DNA of 64,000 nucleotides from UBA668 sp046086305 (GCA_046086305.1 JBJSXI010000059.1:13644-77643); one strand, 5' to 3'; shown: positions 42,628 to 51,953, counted from the stretch's first letter. Notes: generated by a model from the letters alone, not told the origin. Made by a program: numbers and translations.

Positions 42628-43229
42628 CGCACCGCCTTGGCCTCGTTGCCGTCATCGCTCTCGCCGGATGCGCCGTCGCAGCCGACGACCTCCCCCGCGA
42701 CATTCCGCCCGCCCAGCAGATCGAGCTCGCCACCGAGGCCGACCGGGGTGCGGGGGCATCGACGGGCACTGCGCGCATCTACCTGCTCATCCCGGACGTG
42801 ACGGGAGAGACACGCACGCTCGGTGCCGTGGCGCGCGACGTCGACGAGTCACCTCTCTCGCTGCTCACGGCGCTGTTCGCCGGCCCGAACTCACGCGAGC
42901 TGAGTGCCCAGTTCCGTTCGGCGATCCCCGTCGACACTTCCCTTCGCTCCGCAGCGCTGCGCGCCGGAACCCTCGTCGTCGACGTGTCCGCCGACCTCCT
43001 CGAGGTCTCGGGCGACACCCTCATCTCGGCGGTCGCGCAGATCGTCTTCACCGCGTCCGAGCTGAGTGGTGTGAGAGCGGTGAAGATCGTCGTCGACGGG
43101 GCGGATCAGCAGTGGCCGACGGGAAATGGTGAACTCCAGTCGTCGCCGCTCACCGTCTATGACTTCCCGGGTCGCCTCGCCTCGGCCCAGCCCGACTTCC
43201 CCGTCATCCCATCCCCACCCGCCGCATGA
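42624..43229 (+). CDS. lpqB: GerMN-domain lipoprotein, shortened LpqB-like
   Basis: 201 residues. Signal peptide with lipobox (LVAVIALAGC, Cys near 14). A single GerMN domain (about 48-175) follows: ARIYLLIPDVTGETRTLGAV, LLTALFAGPNSRELSAQF. Mycobacterial LpqB is about 580 residues with GerMN plus a beta-propeller; here only GerMN remains. Position after mtrB and the GTGA overlap support the LpqB assignment, with LpqB modulating MtrB in other species. Confidence 0.82.
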   Translation: MTHRLGLVAVIALAGCAVAADDLPRDIPPAQQIELATEADRGAGASTGTARIYLLIPDVTGETRTLGAVARDVDESPLSLLTALFAGPNSRELSAQFRSAIPVDTSLRSAALRAGTLVVDVSADLLEVSGDTLISAVAQIVFTASELSGVRAVKIVVDGADQQWPTGNGELQSSPLTVYDFPGRLASAQPDFPVIPSPPAA

Positions 43230-43263
43230 CCCCGACCACGAGCGCACCGGAGATCTACCGACC

Positions 43264-43578
43264 ATGAAGTGGGATGCCAGACGACCCATCCCGTGGCGCA
43301 GGTTGGTCGGCGAGTGGGCCCTCGTCACCATCGCGCTCATCGGGGCCACCGCCGTGTTCACCGACACCCCGGTCACCGAGACCTTCGGCGCCGTCATCCT
43401 CGGTGGCGCCGTCTACCTCGCCCTCGGTGCAGTGCTCGCCCGCCTCGGGTATCAGCGCGCGACGCTCCGCCAGCTGTGCTCGGCCGCCCGCACCACCACG
43501 CGATCACCGGATCGGCCCACGCCACGCCGGCCTGCGCCGACCAAACGCACCGGCGGTGGCCAACGTCGACGACGCTGA
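43264..43578 (+). CDS. Small membrane protein with basic C-terminus
   Basis: 104 residues. Two membrane segments (about 17-35 and 43-62) precede a ~35-residue Arg/Thr/Pro tail. No family recognised. It sits 34 bases after the lipoprotein gene and ends just before the glpK promoter, so it is probably the last gene of the mtrAB operon. Confidence 0.65.
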   Translation: MKWDARRPIPWRRLVGEWALVTIALIGATAVFTDTPVTETFGAVILGGAVYLALGAVLARLGYQRATLRQLCSAARTTTRSPDRPTPRRPAPTKRTGGGQRRRR

Positions 43579-43579
43579 C

Positions 43580-43585
43580 TACCGT
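43580..43585 (+). promoter_or_regulatory. -10 element of a leaderless promoter for glpK
   Basis: TACCGT followed by six bases and ATG 43592. Confidence 0.6.
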
Positions 43586-43591
43586 TCGGCC

Positions 43592-45097
43592 ATGAGTTCC
43601 CCCCGGCGCGAGCCCGTCGTGCTCGCCATCGACGCCGGCACCACCGGAGTGCGCACCCGAGCGGTCGCCCGGCGTGGCTCGACGGTCATTGCCGCGTACC
43701 GCGAGTTCACCCAGCACTTCCCTCGTCCCGGATGGGTCGAGCACGATGCCGACGAGATCTGGGCTGCCGTTGCGGCGACGCTCCGAGAGGTGACGTCGGC
43801 CCTCGAGGGTCGGAGCATCGCAGCCATCGGCATCACGAACCAGCGGGAGACCGTCGTGGCCTGGGATCGCCGCACCGGCGTCCCGTTCGGCAAGGCGATC
43901 GTCTGGCAGGACCGGCGCACGGCCGAGCACTGCGACGCCCTCCTGGCATCCGGCGTCCTCGACCGGGTGCGCTCGACGACCGGACTCGTCCTCGACCCGT
44001 ACTTCTCGGCGAGCAAGGTCGCCTGGATGCTCACAGAGGGCGCCGTGCCGACGCGCGATCTCGCGATCGGCACCATCGACTCGTGGCTCGTGTGGCGCTT
44101 GACCGACGGCGCGGTCCACGTGACCGACACGACCAATGCGAGCCGCACCATGCTCCTCGACATCGCGACCACGACGTGGAGCGCCGAGATGTGCGATCTG
44201 TTCGGCGTGCCCGCCGACGCGCTCGCTGCGGTCTCGCCGTCGAGCGGACGGGTCGGCACGGTCGGCATCGATGCCGCCACACGTACCGGCCTCCCGAGCG
44301 GAACGCCGATCAGTGGGATCGCCGGCGACCAGCAGGCTGCCCTGTTCGGCCAGGCGTGTCATCGGCCGGGGATGGCCAAGAACACTTACGGCACCGGGAG
44401 TTTCGTCCTGCTGAACGTCGGCGCCGCGTGCCCGGCACCGGCGGAGGGCATGCTCTCGACGATCGCGTGGACACTCGCCGATGGGTCGACCACCTACGCA
44501 TACGAGGGTGCCGTGTTCGCCACCGGCGCCGCCGTGCAGTGGCTCCGCGACGGCCTCGGCGTGATCGCCAGTGCTGCCGAGGTCGGCCCGCTCGCCGAGT
44601 CGGTCACCGACAGCGCAGGTGTGCGCGTCGTGCCGGCCTTCACCGGCCTCGGGAGCCCATGGTGGGACCCCTACGCGCGGGGGACCATCGTCGGTATCAC
44701 TCGCGGCACGACGCGCGCCCACCTCGCCCGGGCAGTCGTCGACGCGATGGCCCTCCAGACCGCAGACGTCGTCACGGCCATGACCACCGCCGCCGGGGTG
44801 TCGATCACCGACCTCCGGGTCGATGGCGGTGCGTCGGTCATGGATGCCATGCTGCAGTTCCAAGCCGATCTGCTCGGCGTCACCGTCCGGCGACCACGCG
44901 ATCAGGAGACCACCGCGCTCGGCGCTGCGTATCTCGCCGGATTGGCCGAGGGTGTCTGGACGTCGCTCGACGATCTCGCCGACGAGTGGCAGGTCGATGC
45001 CGTCTTCTCCCCCGCCGCCGAACGAACGGCCGCCACAGCCGCCCTCGTCGACTGGCACCGTGCCGTCGAACGATCTCGCGGGTGGGTGGTGCCGTGA
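43592..45097 (+). CDS. glpK: Glycerol kinase
   Basis: 501 residues, FGGY family. ATP loop VLAIDAGTTGVRTRAV; glycerol-site Arg-Glu pair intact in GITNQRETVVAWDRRTG; Trp in AIVWQDRRTAEH; Tyr in LDPYFSASKVAWML; catalytic Asp in GIAGDQQAALFGQA; Phe in NTYGTGSFVLLN; and DGGASVMDAMLQFQADLLG. It phosphorylates glycerol to sn-glycerol-3-phosphate, the substrate of GlpD at 57.3 kb. Its stop overlaps the CoA-transferase start (GTGA). Confidence 0.95.
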   Translation: MSSPRREPVVLAIDAGTTGVRTRAVARRGSTVIAAYREFTQHFPRPGWVEHDADEIWAAVAATLREVTSALEGRSIAAIGITNQRETVVAWDRRTGVPFGKAIVWQDRRTAEHCDALLASGVLDRVRSTTGLVLDPYFSASKVAWMLTEGAVPTRDLAIGTIDSWLVWRLTDGAVHVTDTTNASRTMLLDIATTTWSAEMCDLFGVPADALAAVSPSSGRVGTVGIDAATRTGLPSGTPISGIAGDQQAALFGQACHRPGMAKNTYGTGSFVLLNVGAACPAPAEGMLSTIAWTLADGSTTYAYEGAVFATGAAVQWLRDGLGVIASAAEVGPLAESVTDSAGVRVVPAFTGLGSPWWDPYARGTIVGITRGTTRAHLARAVVDAMALQTADVVTAMTTAAGVSITDLRVDGGASVMDAMLQFQADLLGVTVRRPRDQETTALGAAYLAGLAEGVWTSLDDLADEWQVDAVFSPAAERTAATAALVDWHRAVERSRGWVVP

Positions 45098-46365
45098 ATC
45101 CCGTCGCTCCCGACGACGTCATTGCACATGTGCGGACGCATGGCCATGTCGTCGTGCCACTGGGTAACGGCGAGCCGGTCGCCCTCCTCGACGCGCTCGA
45201 ACGTGCCGCCGCCGAAGAGCGGATCGAGGGGGTGTCGGTGCACCAGATGCACGCACTCCACGATCGCCGATATCTGCACGGCGCCTATGGAGATCGGCTC
45301 CGTCATATCTCGTACTTCCTGTCGCCGGTCACTCGTCCTCGCTATCGGGCAGGAACCATCGATCTCGTCCCGAATCACTTCAGCGAGGTGTACACCCACA
45401 TCCAGCGCCGCGCCCACGATCCCCTCGTCGTGGCGTGCGTCTCGCCGATGGATCGCCATGGGTACTTCAGCCTCGGAGTGAGCGCCGACTACACGAGCAG
45501 CTTCATCGGCAGGGCGAGATTCTTCCTCGAGGTGAACTCGCACATGCCTCGGACGTTCGGGCGCAATCAGATCCACGTCAGTCAGGTCGACGGCTTCATC
45601 GTCAACGATGCACCCCTCGTCGAGGTTCCTCCGACCGAGACGACACCCCGGGACCGGGCGATCGCGGCACTCGTCGCGGAGCGGATTCCCGACGGCGCCT
45701 GCCTGCAGACCGGGATCGGAGCGATCCCCAATGCCATCATGGCCGCCCTCGCGCACCATCGCGATCTCGGGATTCATACCGAGCTCATCAGCGACGGCCT
45801 CGTCGACCTCATCGAGCAGGGCGTCGTCACCGGTGTGCGCAAACTCCACAATCGCACCAAGGTCGTCGGAACGTTCGCTCTCGGGACCCGCAGGCTTCAC
45901 GACTTCCTGCACGAGAACACGGCGATCGAACTGTGGAGTGCACGTTACGTGAACGACCCTCGCCTGCTCAGTCGCGAGCGGAACTTCGTGTCGATCAATG
46001 CCACCCTCACCGTCGATCTCCTCGGGCAGTGCGCGAGCGAGACGGTCGGCGGGTCGTACTACTCCTCGTCCGGCGGACAGGTCGACTTCGCGCGTGGCGC
46101 GATGTACAGCGAGGGCGGACAGGGATTCATCGTGCTGCACTCGACCACGGGCGACGGTCGGATCAGTCGGATCGTGCCCCAACTCCCTGCCGGAGAGGTC
46201 GTGACCAACTCGAAGAACACAGTTGACAAGGTGGTCACCGAATTCGGCGTGGCCGAACTGCGATCACGAACGGTGCGCGAACGCGCCGCTGCGCTCATCG
46301 CAGTGGCACATCCCGACCATCGCGACCACCTGCAGTCAGAGGCAACCCGCCTCGGATTCCTCTGA
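45094..46365 (+). CDS. Acetyl-CoA hydrolase/transferase family protein
   Basis: 423 residues of the 4-hydroxybutyrate/acetyl-CoA CoA-transferase family. Seen: NHFSEVYTHI, SPMDRHGYFSLGVSADYT, DGACLQTGIGAIPNAIMAAL, and GIHTELISDGLVDLIEQGVV with the catalytic Glu (thioester-forming) in HTELISDG. The C-terminal part has GGSYYSSSGGQVDFARGAMY. It moves CoA between short acyl groups. Coupling to glpK by a GTGA overlap is unusual and not explained by known pathways. Confidence 0.9.
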   Translation: MNPVAPDDVIAHVRTHGHVVVPLGNGEPVALLDALERAAAEERIEGVSVHQMHALHDRRYLHGAYGDRLRHISYFLSPVTRPRYRAGTIDLVPNHFSEVYTHIQRRAHDPLVVACVSPMDRHGYFSLGVSADYTSSFIGRARFFLEVNSHMPRTFGRNQIHVSQVDGFIVNDAPLVEVPPTETTPRDRAIAALVAERIPDGACLQTGIGAIPNAIMAALAHHRDLGIHTELISDGLVDLIEQGVVTGVRKLHNRTKVVGTFALGTRRLHDFLHENTAIELWSARYVNDPRLLSRERNFVSINATLTVDLLGQCASETVGGSYYSSSGGQVDFARGAMYSEGGQGFIVLHSTTGDGRISRIVPQLPAGEVVTNSKNTVDKVVTEFGVAELRSRTVRERAAALIAVAHPDHRDHLQSEATRLGFL

Positions 46366-46383
46366 CGTCGAGCCGGGGACCGG

Positions 46384-47589
46384 TCAGCCGAGCTTCGGCA
46401 GGCCCCGCTTGAGGTTCCGCACACCCTGGGCGATCCGCTGCTCGTTCTCGATGAGGGCGAACCGGACGAACCCCTCACCACCGGGCCCGAAGCCGACGCC
46501 GGGCGACAATGCGACTTCGCACTCGCGCACGACCATCGAACAGAACGACACCGAGTCCATCTCCTTGTAGGGCTCGGGGATCGGCGCCCAGACGAACATC
46601 GAACCCTTCGGCTTGGGGATGTCCCACCCGATGCGAGCGAGACCGTCGATGAGGGCATCGCGCCGGCCCCGGTAGATCTCGGTGACCTCCTTGGGGAAGT
46701 CGGGCATCTCGTTCATCGTCACGGTCGCCGCGATCTGGATCGGCTGGAAGGTGCCGTAGTCGAGATAGCTCTTCAACTTCACGAGTGCCTGCACGACCTG
46801 CGGGTTGCCGACGAGGAAGGCAACCCGCCACCCCGCCATCGAGAAGCTCTTGGTCATGCTGTACAGCTCGACGGCGCACTCCTTGGCGCCCTTCGCCTGC
46901 AGGATGCTCGGCGGGCGATACCCGTCGAAGCCCATGTCCGCATAGGCGAAGTCGTGCACGACGACCATGTCGCGCTCGCGGCAGAAGTCGACGACGCGTT
47001 GCATGAAATCAAGATCGACCACTGCGCCGGTGGGATTGTGCGGGAAGCTCACGACCAACACACGTGGCTTGGGCCACCCGACGTCGTATGCGGTGGTGAG
47101 GCTGTCGAAGAAGTCGCCGGTGAAATCACCCTGCACGCGCGGATCGGCCAGGTGCCGCATGGGCACCTGGCGCAGGTCGGCTCCTGCGAACAGCGGTCCG
47201 AAGATGTGGATCGGGTAGCTCGGACTCGGCACAATGGCGGCGTCGCCGCGGTCGAGCAACACCCACATCAGGTGACTGAAGCCTTCCTTGGACCCGATCG
47301 TGTTGGTGATCTCGGTGTCGGGGTCGAGGGTGACACCCCAGTTCCGCTCGTAGAGCGCCGCTGCAGCCTCACGCAGCTTCGGAAGGCCCCGACTCAACGA
47401 GTAGCGGTGGTTCTTGGCCAGATGGGCGGCCTCGGCGAGCTTCTCGACGGCGATGTCGGGAGACGGGATATCGGGGTTGCCGAATCCCAGATCGATGACG
47501 TCGACACCTGCTCGCCGTGCCTCCACCTTCAGGTTGTTGATGATGGTGAAGACATATGGCGGGAGCGTGGTGATCCGACGGAAGTCCAT
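46384..47589 (-). CDS. Class I/II aminotransferase (AlaC-like)
   Basis: 401 residues. Fold-type I PLP enzyme: LPPYVFTIINNLKVEARRAG, VIDLGFGNPDIPSP, then VSFPHNPTGAVVD, HDFAYADMGFDGYRPPS, and PLP lysine in LYSMTKSFSMAGWRVAFLVG. The N-terminal block is typical of alanine:2-oxoglutarate aminotransferases. ATG 47589 is nine bases after a TAGCCT box, so the leader would be only a few bases long. Confidence 0.93.
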   Translation of the reverse strand: MDFRRITTLPPYVFTIINNLKVEARRAGVDVIDLGFGNPDIPSPDIAVEKLAEAAHLAKNHRYSLSRGLPKLREAAAALYERNWGVTLDPDTEITNTIGSKEGFSHLMWVLLDRGDAAIVPSPSYPIHIFGPLFAGADLRQVPMRHLADPRVQGDFTGDFFDSLTTAYDVGWPKPRVLVVSFPHNPTGAVVDLDFMQRVVDFCRERDMVVVHDFAYADMGFDGYRPPSILQAKGAKECAVELYSMTKSFSMAGWRVAFLVGNPQVVQALVKLKSYLDYGTFQPIQIAATVTMNEMPDFPKEVTEIYRGRRDALIDGLARIGWDIPKPKGSMFVWAPIPEPYKEMDSVSFCSMVVRECEVALSPGVGFGPGGEGFVRFALIENEQRIAQGVRNLKRGLPKLG

Positions 47590-47598
47590 AGCCCGGTC

Positions 47599-47604
47599 AG
47601 GCTA
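47599..47604 (-). promoter_or_regulatory. -10 element for the aminotransferase gene
   Basis: TAGCCT on the minus strand, nine bases before ATG 47589; nearly leaderless. Confidence 0.5.
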
Positions 47605-47622
47605 CCCGTGGCCGTGTCGGCG

Positions 47623-48543
47623 TCACTGCACTTCGGCGAGCAGCGCCGCACCAACCGCCCCGGCGCGATCTCCGAGGATCGCCACGGTGATCTCGGGGTG
47701 CTCGCGCGAGCCGGGCGCATAGAGCAGCTCGGGGAACCAGCGACGAACCGCCGGCATGAACACGTGCTGCGCTGCGACGAGACCTCCACCCACGACGAGT
47801 CGTGCCGGGTCGAGAAGATTCGTCAGGTTGGCGAGACCGACGGCGACCCACCGGGCGAACTCGTCGACGACGGCCACCGCATCGGCATCACCCGACTCGG
47901 CGGCAGCGAAGACGTCCTCCCCGCGCAGCACCCTCGCCGAGTCGCCCGGGTGCGCCAACCGCCCGGACGCGGCAGCCGCCGTCGCCAGACGGGCGAGACC
48001 CGAGCCGGACGCATAGCGCTCCCAGCACCCACGGCGACCGCAGGGACACGAGGGACCCTCGGGGTCGACGACCATGTGCCCGGCCTCGCCCGTGTACCCG
48101 TTCGCACCGCGCACGAGCCGCCCACCGACGACGATGCCGCTGCCGATCCCCGTGCCGAGGGTGACGACGACGAGATCGTCGACTCCTCTCCCGGCACCGA
48201 GCAGCCACTCGGCGACCGCGGCGCACGTCGCGTCGTTGTCGACGTGGACCTCGTGGCCAAGACGCGCCGCAAGGAGCTCGCCGACGGCGAGGTCACCCAC
48301 ATCGACGAGATTCGGCGCTGCCCGCAGCACTCCGCCACGGGAGACGAGCCCCGGGAGGCCGACACCGACCGAGTCGACCGGCCCGAGATCGCCCACGATC
48401 GACGCCAACGTGTCGAGCAACGGCCCGGCACCGACGGGTGTCGGTCGACGCACCTCATCGACGACCGCACCGGCACCGTCGACGACCACGCCGAGACACT
48501 TCGTCCCCCCGACGTCGATACCGGCTCGCCGACCGGCCGTCAT
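47623..48543 (-). CDS. glkA: ROK-family glucokinase
   Basis: 306 residues. ROK motifs are complete: DVGGTKCLGVVVDG (phosphate loop), VDNDATCAAVAEWL with the catalytic Asp, GYTGEAGHMVVDPEG (ExGH), and zinc motif CPCGRRGCWERYASG. It phosphorylates glucose. It overlaps the SRPBCC gene by ATGA; the same gene pair occurs around glkA in Streptomyces (from memory), which supports the glucokinase call. Confidence 0.92.
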   Translation of the reverse strand: MTAGRRAGIDVGGTKCLGVVVDGAGAVVDEVRRPTPVGAGPLLDTLASIVGDLGPVDSVGVGLPGLVSRGGVLRAAPNLVDVGDLAVGELLAARLGHEVHVDNDATCAAVAEWLLGAGRGVDDLVVVTLGTGIGSGIVVGGRLVRGANGYTGEAGHMVVDPEGPSCPCGRRGCWERYASGSGLARLATAAAASGRLAHPGDSARVLRGEDVFAAAESGDADAVAVVDEFARWVAVGLANLTNLLDPARLVVGGGLVAAQHVFMPAVRRWFPELLYAPGSREHPEITVAILGDRAGAVGAALLAEVQ

Positions 48544-48974
48544 CCCTCGCAGCGGGCCTTCAGTTCGCGCACCGAGTTGAGGATCCGCACCTCTGCACGT
48601 CGCTTCACGAATCCCGGCAGCGGCACGACCAATTCGATCGCCAGGTCGTAGCGCACCTCGGTGCCGCCGTCGGACGTCGGCGCGAAGTGGTACGCGCCCT
48701 CGATCGAACGCATGATGTCACCCTTCACCATGTGCCAGGCCAGCACTCCGGGTGCTGCGGCGTAGTCGTAGCGGAGCGTGTAGTGGGTGCTGCGTCCGAG
48801 CGCCGACGCCCGGAACTCGACCTCGAGCGGGCGACCCTCGGCATCGCGGGTGCGCACGGTGACGGCCTTGATGTCCTTGGCCCACTCGGGATACCGCTCG
48901 ACCTCGGTGGCGATGGCCCACACCCGCTCGGGGTTCGAGGCGATGTGGATGGTCTGCGAGGCCTTGTCGGGCAT
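48540..48974 (-). CDS. SRPBCC (polyketide cyclase-like) protein
   Basis: 144 residues of the START-like helix-grip fold: IHIASNPERVWAIATEVERY, PEWAKDIKAVTVRTRD, and VVPLPGFVKRRAEVRILNSV. Binds a hydrophobic ligand; no reaction can be assigned. Between a small membrane protein and glucokinase, in a region comparable to Rv2185c-Rv2192c of M. tuberculosis (recalled synteny). Confidence 0.88.
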   Translation of the reverse strand: MPDKASQTIHIASNPERVWAIATEVERYPEWAKDIKAVTVRTRDAEGRPLEVEFRASALGRSTHYTLRYDYAAAPGVLAWHMVKGDIMRSIEGAYHFAPTSDGGTEVRYDLAIELVVPLPGFVKRRAEVRILNSVRELKARCEG

Positions 48975-48979
48975 GGCTC

Positions 48980-49465
48980 CTACTCGATGCGTCGGTTACT
49001 CGGTGCCGCCGAGCGGTCGCCCCGCGGTCCGAACGAACCGTACCGCGCCGCCCATAGGCCGTTCATGCCAATGCCGAACATCGGCACGAGAACGCCGAAG
49101 GCGAGGCTGTTCGTGTCGTCCCCCTCGAGCGTCGCCAAGCCCGCCATCGCGCCGGCGAACGAGACGACGACCTGTACGGCGAGCAGCGCCGAGCAGGTCC
49201 GCTTCGTCGATGCCGGCGCGGTCGATCCGGTGAGCAGATAGAGGTTGGCCACGCCGATCTCATCGGTCCGCGACCGTTCGAGGGCGACGGCGTAGGCCCA
49301 GATCGATGCGGCGACACCGAGCGCGAAGAGCACGAGCGACACCGCAGCGACGGCGACCTGTGCGCCGTACACGTCGGGACGGACGAGCGCGACGACCACT
49401 GCGATCACGAACGATGCAGTCCCTGCAGCATCGAGGCGGACGAGCGGCGCACCCACGCGGCTCAT
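48980..49465 (-). CDS. Four-span membrane protein of unknown function
   Basis: 161 residues with hydrophobic segments near 15-30, 36-60, 92-112 and 120-135 (FVIAVVVALVRPDV; AVSLVLFALGVAASIWAYAV; LLAVQVVVSFAGAMAGL; LVPMFGIGMNGLWAARYG). No recognised domain. ATG 49465 overlaps the GT4 stop (ATGA) and the gene ends five bases before the SRPBCC start. Confidence 0.8.
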   Translation of the reverse strand: MSRVGAPLVRLDAAGTASFVIAVVVALVRPDVYGAQVAVAAVSLVLFALGVAASIWAYAVALERSRTDEIGVANLYLLTGSTAPASTKRTCSALLAVQVVVSFAGAMAGLATLEGDDTNSLAFGVLVPMFGIGMNGLWAARYGSFGPRGDRSAAPSNRRIE

Positions 49466-50586
49466 CGTGGCAGCGCGCCGAGCGCGACCCCGAGTCGACG
49501 GGCAAGGACGTCGTAGGAGAATTCGGTGACGGCTCGCTCGCGGGCCGCTGTTCCCATCGCCGCGGCGGCTTCGGGGTCGTCGAGGACGCGGGCCAGCGCG
49601 TCGGCCACCGCCGGCACATCGTCGGGGTCGTCGACCACGACGCCCGTGCGACCGTCGTCGACGGCCTCGGCGGCACCACCCGAACGGCCCGCGATCTGAG
49701 GCACACCGCACGCTGCGGCCTCGAGGAAGACGATGCCGAACCCCTCCTGCTCGAGTCCGCCCCATCGACTGCGGCACACCATGGCGAACACATCGGCGCT
49801 GGCATACAGCGCCGGCAGGTCGTCGTTCGCCACGCGGCCGAGGAATCGAACCGGCGCGCCCAGTTCGGCGGCGAGCCGACGGAGACGGGCGTCGTCGCGA
49901 CCAGCGCCGGCGATCGCGACGACGAGTCGGGGGCGTGAGGCGGCAAGCAACGCAGCAGCTCGGATCGTCGTGTCGAACCCCTTGCGCGGCACGAGACGGC
50001 TGACGCCGAGGACGAGCTCGGCATCGACCGGCACGCCGAATCGGGCCCGCGTCGCCGCCCGCTGTGTGGCGTCGTGAGGAACGAACCGTTCGACATCGAC
50101 CCCGGGTGGGACGATCGTGATCGGAAGGTCGCGACGTGCGGCCCGCCGGGCCTCGGCGGCCGGGTACCCGCCGGCGGCGACCACATGACGGGCATGGCGC
50201 AGCACGCGAGCGAGCGCGGCACGAGTGCCGGGTAACCGCCCGGGCACGGTGACCTCGGCACCGTGGAGGACGACGTCGTAGGGCAGCGCCAGTGACGGTC
50301 CGACGAGACCGAGCGGTAGTGCCGGATCGAGCACGACCAGGTCGGCACCCACACGGGTGGCCATCTCGTCGATCCGGCGCACCATGAATGGATGCGGGAG
50401 CAGGACCGGCTCGCGGGTTCGTTCGATGTGGAACGGCTGCGCAGCATCGAATGCCTCCGATCCCTCGTACGGACTCGTCAGGACGGCGAACGACTCGGGC
50501 GGAAGGCGCCGCCACCACTCCCACAGCAGCGACTGGATCCCGCCGATCTTGGGTGGGAAGTCGTTGGTGACGAGCAGATGTTTCAT
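49462..50586 (-). CDS. GT4 glycosyltransferase, PimB-like
   Basis: 374 residues. GT-B fold: HLLVTNDFPPKIGGIQSLLW at the start, ITIVPPGVDVERFVP in the linker, GVSRLVPRKGFDT, and C-terminal EQEGFGIVFLEAAACGVPQI with the Glu-x7-Glu motif. Similar to actinobacterial PimB mannosyltransferases that extend phosphatidylinositol mannosides; the acceptor is inferred. ATG 50586 overlaps the queG stop. Confidence 0.87.
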   Translation of the reverse strand: MKHLLVTNDFPPKIGGIQSLLWEWWRRLPPESFAVLTSPYEGSEAFDAAQPFHIERTREPVLLPHPFMVRRIDEMATRVGADLVVLDPALPLGLVGPSLALPYDVVLHGAEVTVPGRLPGTRAALARVLRHARHVVAAGGYPAAEARRAARRDLPITIVPPGVDVERFVPHDATQRAATRARFGVPVDAELVLGVSRLVPRKGFDTTIRAAALLAASRPRLVVAIAGAGRDDARLRRLAAELGAPVRFLGRVANDDLPALYASADVFAMVCRSRWGGLEQEGFGIVFLEAAACGVPQIAGRSGGAAEAVDDGRTGVVVDDPDDVPAVADALARVLDDPEAAAAMGTAARERAVTEFSYDVLARRLGVALGALPR

Positions 50587-51683
50587 CTCGATCCTGCCCT
50601 GGTCGCGATCTGCGCAAGGGCCCACTGTGCGTGTTCGCGCAGGAGCGGATCATCTGCGTGCACATATCGGTCGAGTGTCTCGCGTACGGCGGGGTCATCG
50701 GTCTGGCCGGTGTTGCCGACGACGACGAGCGCATTGCGGCGCACCCACCGAGGATCGCGATCAGCGAGATACCAGCGCCCCCATGCGGCGAGCAGCTCGT
50801 CGTCGCCGAGTCGGAGGAACTCGAGCGCGTCGACCATGCGTCGTACTCCGCCATCGGCGGCCACCCGGTGCCGTGCGCCGAGGTGCACCGTGGGCGGGCA
50901 GACCTCCTGACAGTCGTCGCACCCGTAGATCCTGTTCCCGATCGCGCTCCGCAGTTCGTCGGGGATCGATCCCGGTCGTTGGAGCACCCACGCCAAGCAG
51001 CGTCGGGCGTCGATGACGCCGGGCGCGACGATCGCCCCGGTCGGACATCCGTCGATGCACCGGGTACACGGGCCGCAGCCGTCGGGGACGACCTCGGTGG
51101 ACGGTTCGAGCGGCGCCGTCGTGACGACGCACCCGAGGACGAACCAACTTCCGGCACCGGAGATCAGCAGGTTGGCGTTCTTCCCGAACCACCCGAGTCC
51201 GGCGCGGTGGGCCACCTCACGATCGACGATGCTGTTGTCGTCGGCGAACGGCACGGCGCGCCACCCGTCGTCGCGCAACCGGCGGGTCACCGCCCACAGC
51301 GCCGTCCGCAGGACCTCGTAGTGATCGAGTTGCGCGTACCGGGCGATGCGCCCGGGCACGCTGCCGGGCTGCGATGGTGGCGCAGTGCCCGAGACGTGCC
51401 CGTCGTCGTCGGCGAGCAGGTAGGGGCGCGCGGCGACGAACACGGCGCGGGCACCCGGCACTGCCGCCGTGGGATCGGTGGAGCGCTCCGGATTGCGGAA
51501 CGTGAACTGCATCGTGTCGGCATAGCCGGACGCGACACGTTCGCGAAGAGCGGTACGAGCCCGATCGAGAACGGCCGCCGAGGTCACCCCGGTGTGGGTG
51601 ACACCGAAGGGGTGAGTGAGATCGCGCAGGTCGTCGACGTACCCGGCGGGCACGGTGCTCGGCGTCGACTCATGTGGCCTCAC
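50583..51683 (-). CDS. queG: Epoxyqueuosine reductase QueG
   Basis: About 366 residues. N-terminal cobalamin-binding part with RIARYAQLDHYEVLR, VPFADDNSIVDREVAHRAGL and GWFGKNANLLI; two 4Fe-4S motifs, CGPCTRCIDGCPTGAI and CDDCQEVCP; a C-terminal HEAT-like segment (RRNALVVVGNTG). It performs the last step of queuosine synthesis in tRNA wobble positions. GTG 51683 is the best start; it overlaps the small Cys-rich gene by 14 bases. Confidence 0.93.
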   Translation of the reverse strand: MRPHESTPSTVPAGYVDDLRDLTHPFGVTHTGVTSAAVLDRARTALRERVASGYADTMQFTFRNPERSTDPTAAVPGARAVFVAARPYLLADDDGHVSGTAPPSQPGSVPGRIARYAQLDHYEVLRTALWAVTRRLRDDGWRAVPFADDNSIVDREVAHRAGLGWFGKNANLLISGAGSWFVLGCVVTTAPLEPSTEVVPDGCGPCTRCIDGCPTGAIVAPGVIDARRCLAWVLQRPGSIPDELRSAIGNRIYGCDDCQEVCPPTVHLGARHRVAADGGVRRMVDALEFLRLGDDELLAAWGRWYLADRDPRWVRRNALVVVGNTGQTDDPAVRETLDRYVHADDPLLREHAQWALAQIATRAGSR

Positions 51684-51864
51684 GATGGCGCAGCGTAGGC
51701 ACCATGCCGGCCTCGGCCAGCAGTCGCACGGCGCGCTGTTCGGCGAGGTCGAGGACCACGGCCTCCCGCCGGGCGGGTGTGAGCAGATGGGTGACGACAC
51801 AGTCGGCACACGCCGCCGTGCCGTCCATGACGCAGGTGTTGCACGAGATGATGAGACTGTCCAT
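51670..51864 (-). CDS. Small CxxC-CxxC protein (possible zinc ribbon)
   Basis: 64 residues. ISCNTCVMDGTAACADCVV carries two CxxC pairs, followed by a helix (LTPARREAVVLDLAEQRAVR). It looks like a conserved actinobacterial mini-protein binding zinc, but no function is known to me. It overlaps queG by 14 bases and follows the NYN gene by 89 bases. Confidence 0.75.
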   Translation of the reverse strand: MDSLIISCNTCVMDGTAACADCVVTHLLTPARREAVVLDLAEQRAVRLLAEAGMVPTLRHREAT

Positions 51865-51953
51865 GTCGGCATCGTGCTCCGGGGGTGTGACATGGGGTGT
51901 CCCCTGCTGTCCCAAGGGGCGCGAGGAGGCTGCTCAGGAGGCTGCGAGGCCGC

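Noticed and set aside
43394..45058. 554-codon minus-strand ORF opposite glpK
   Set aside because: Shadow frame of a confidently assigned kinase.
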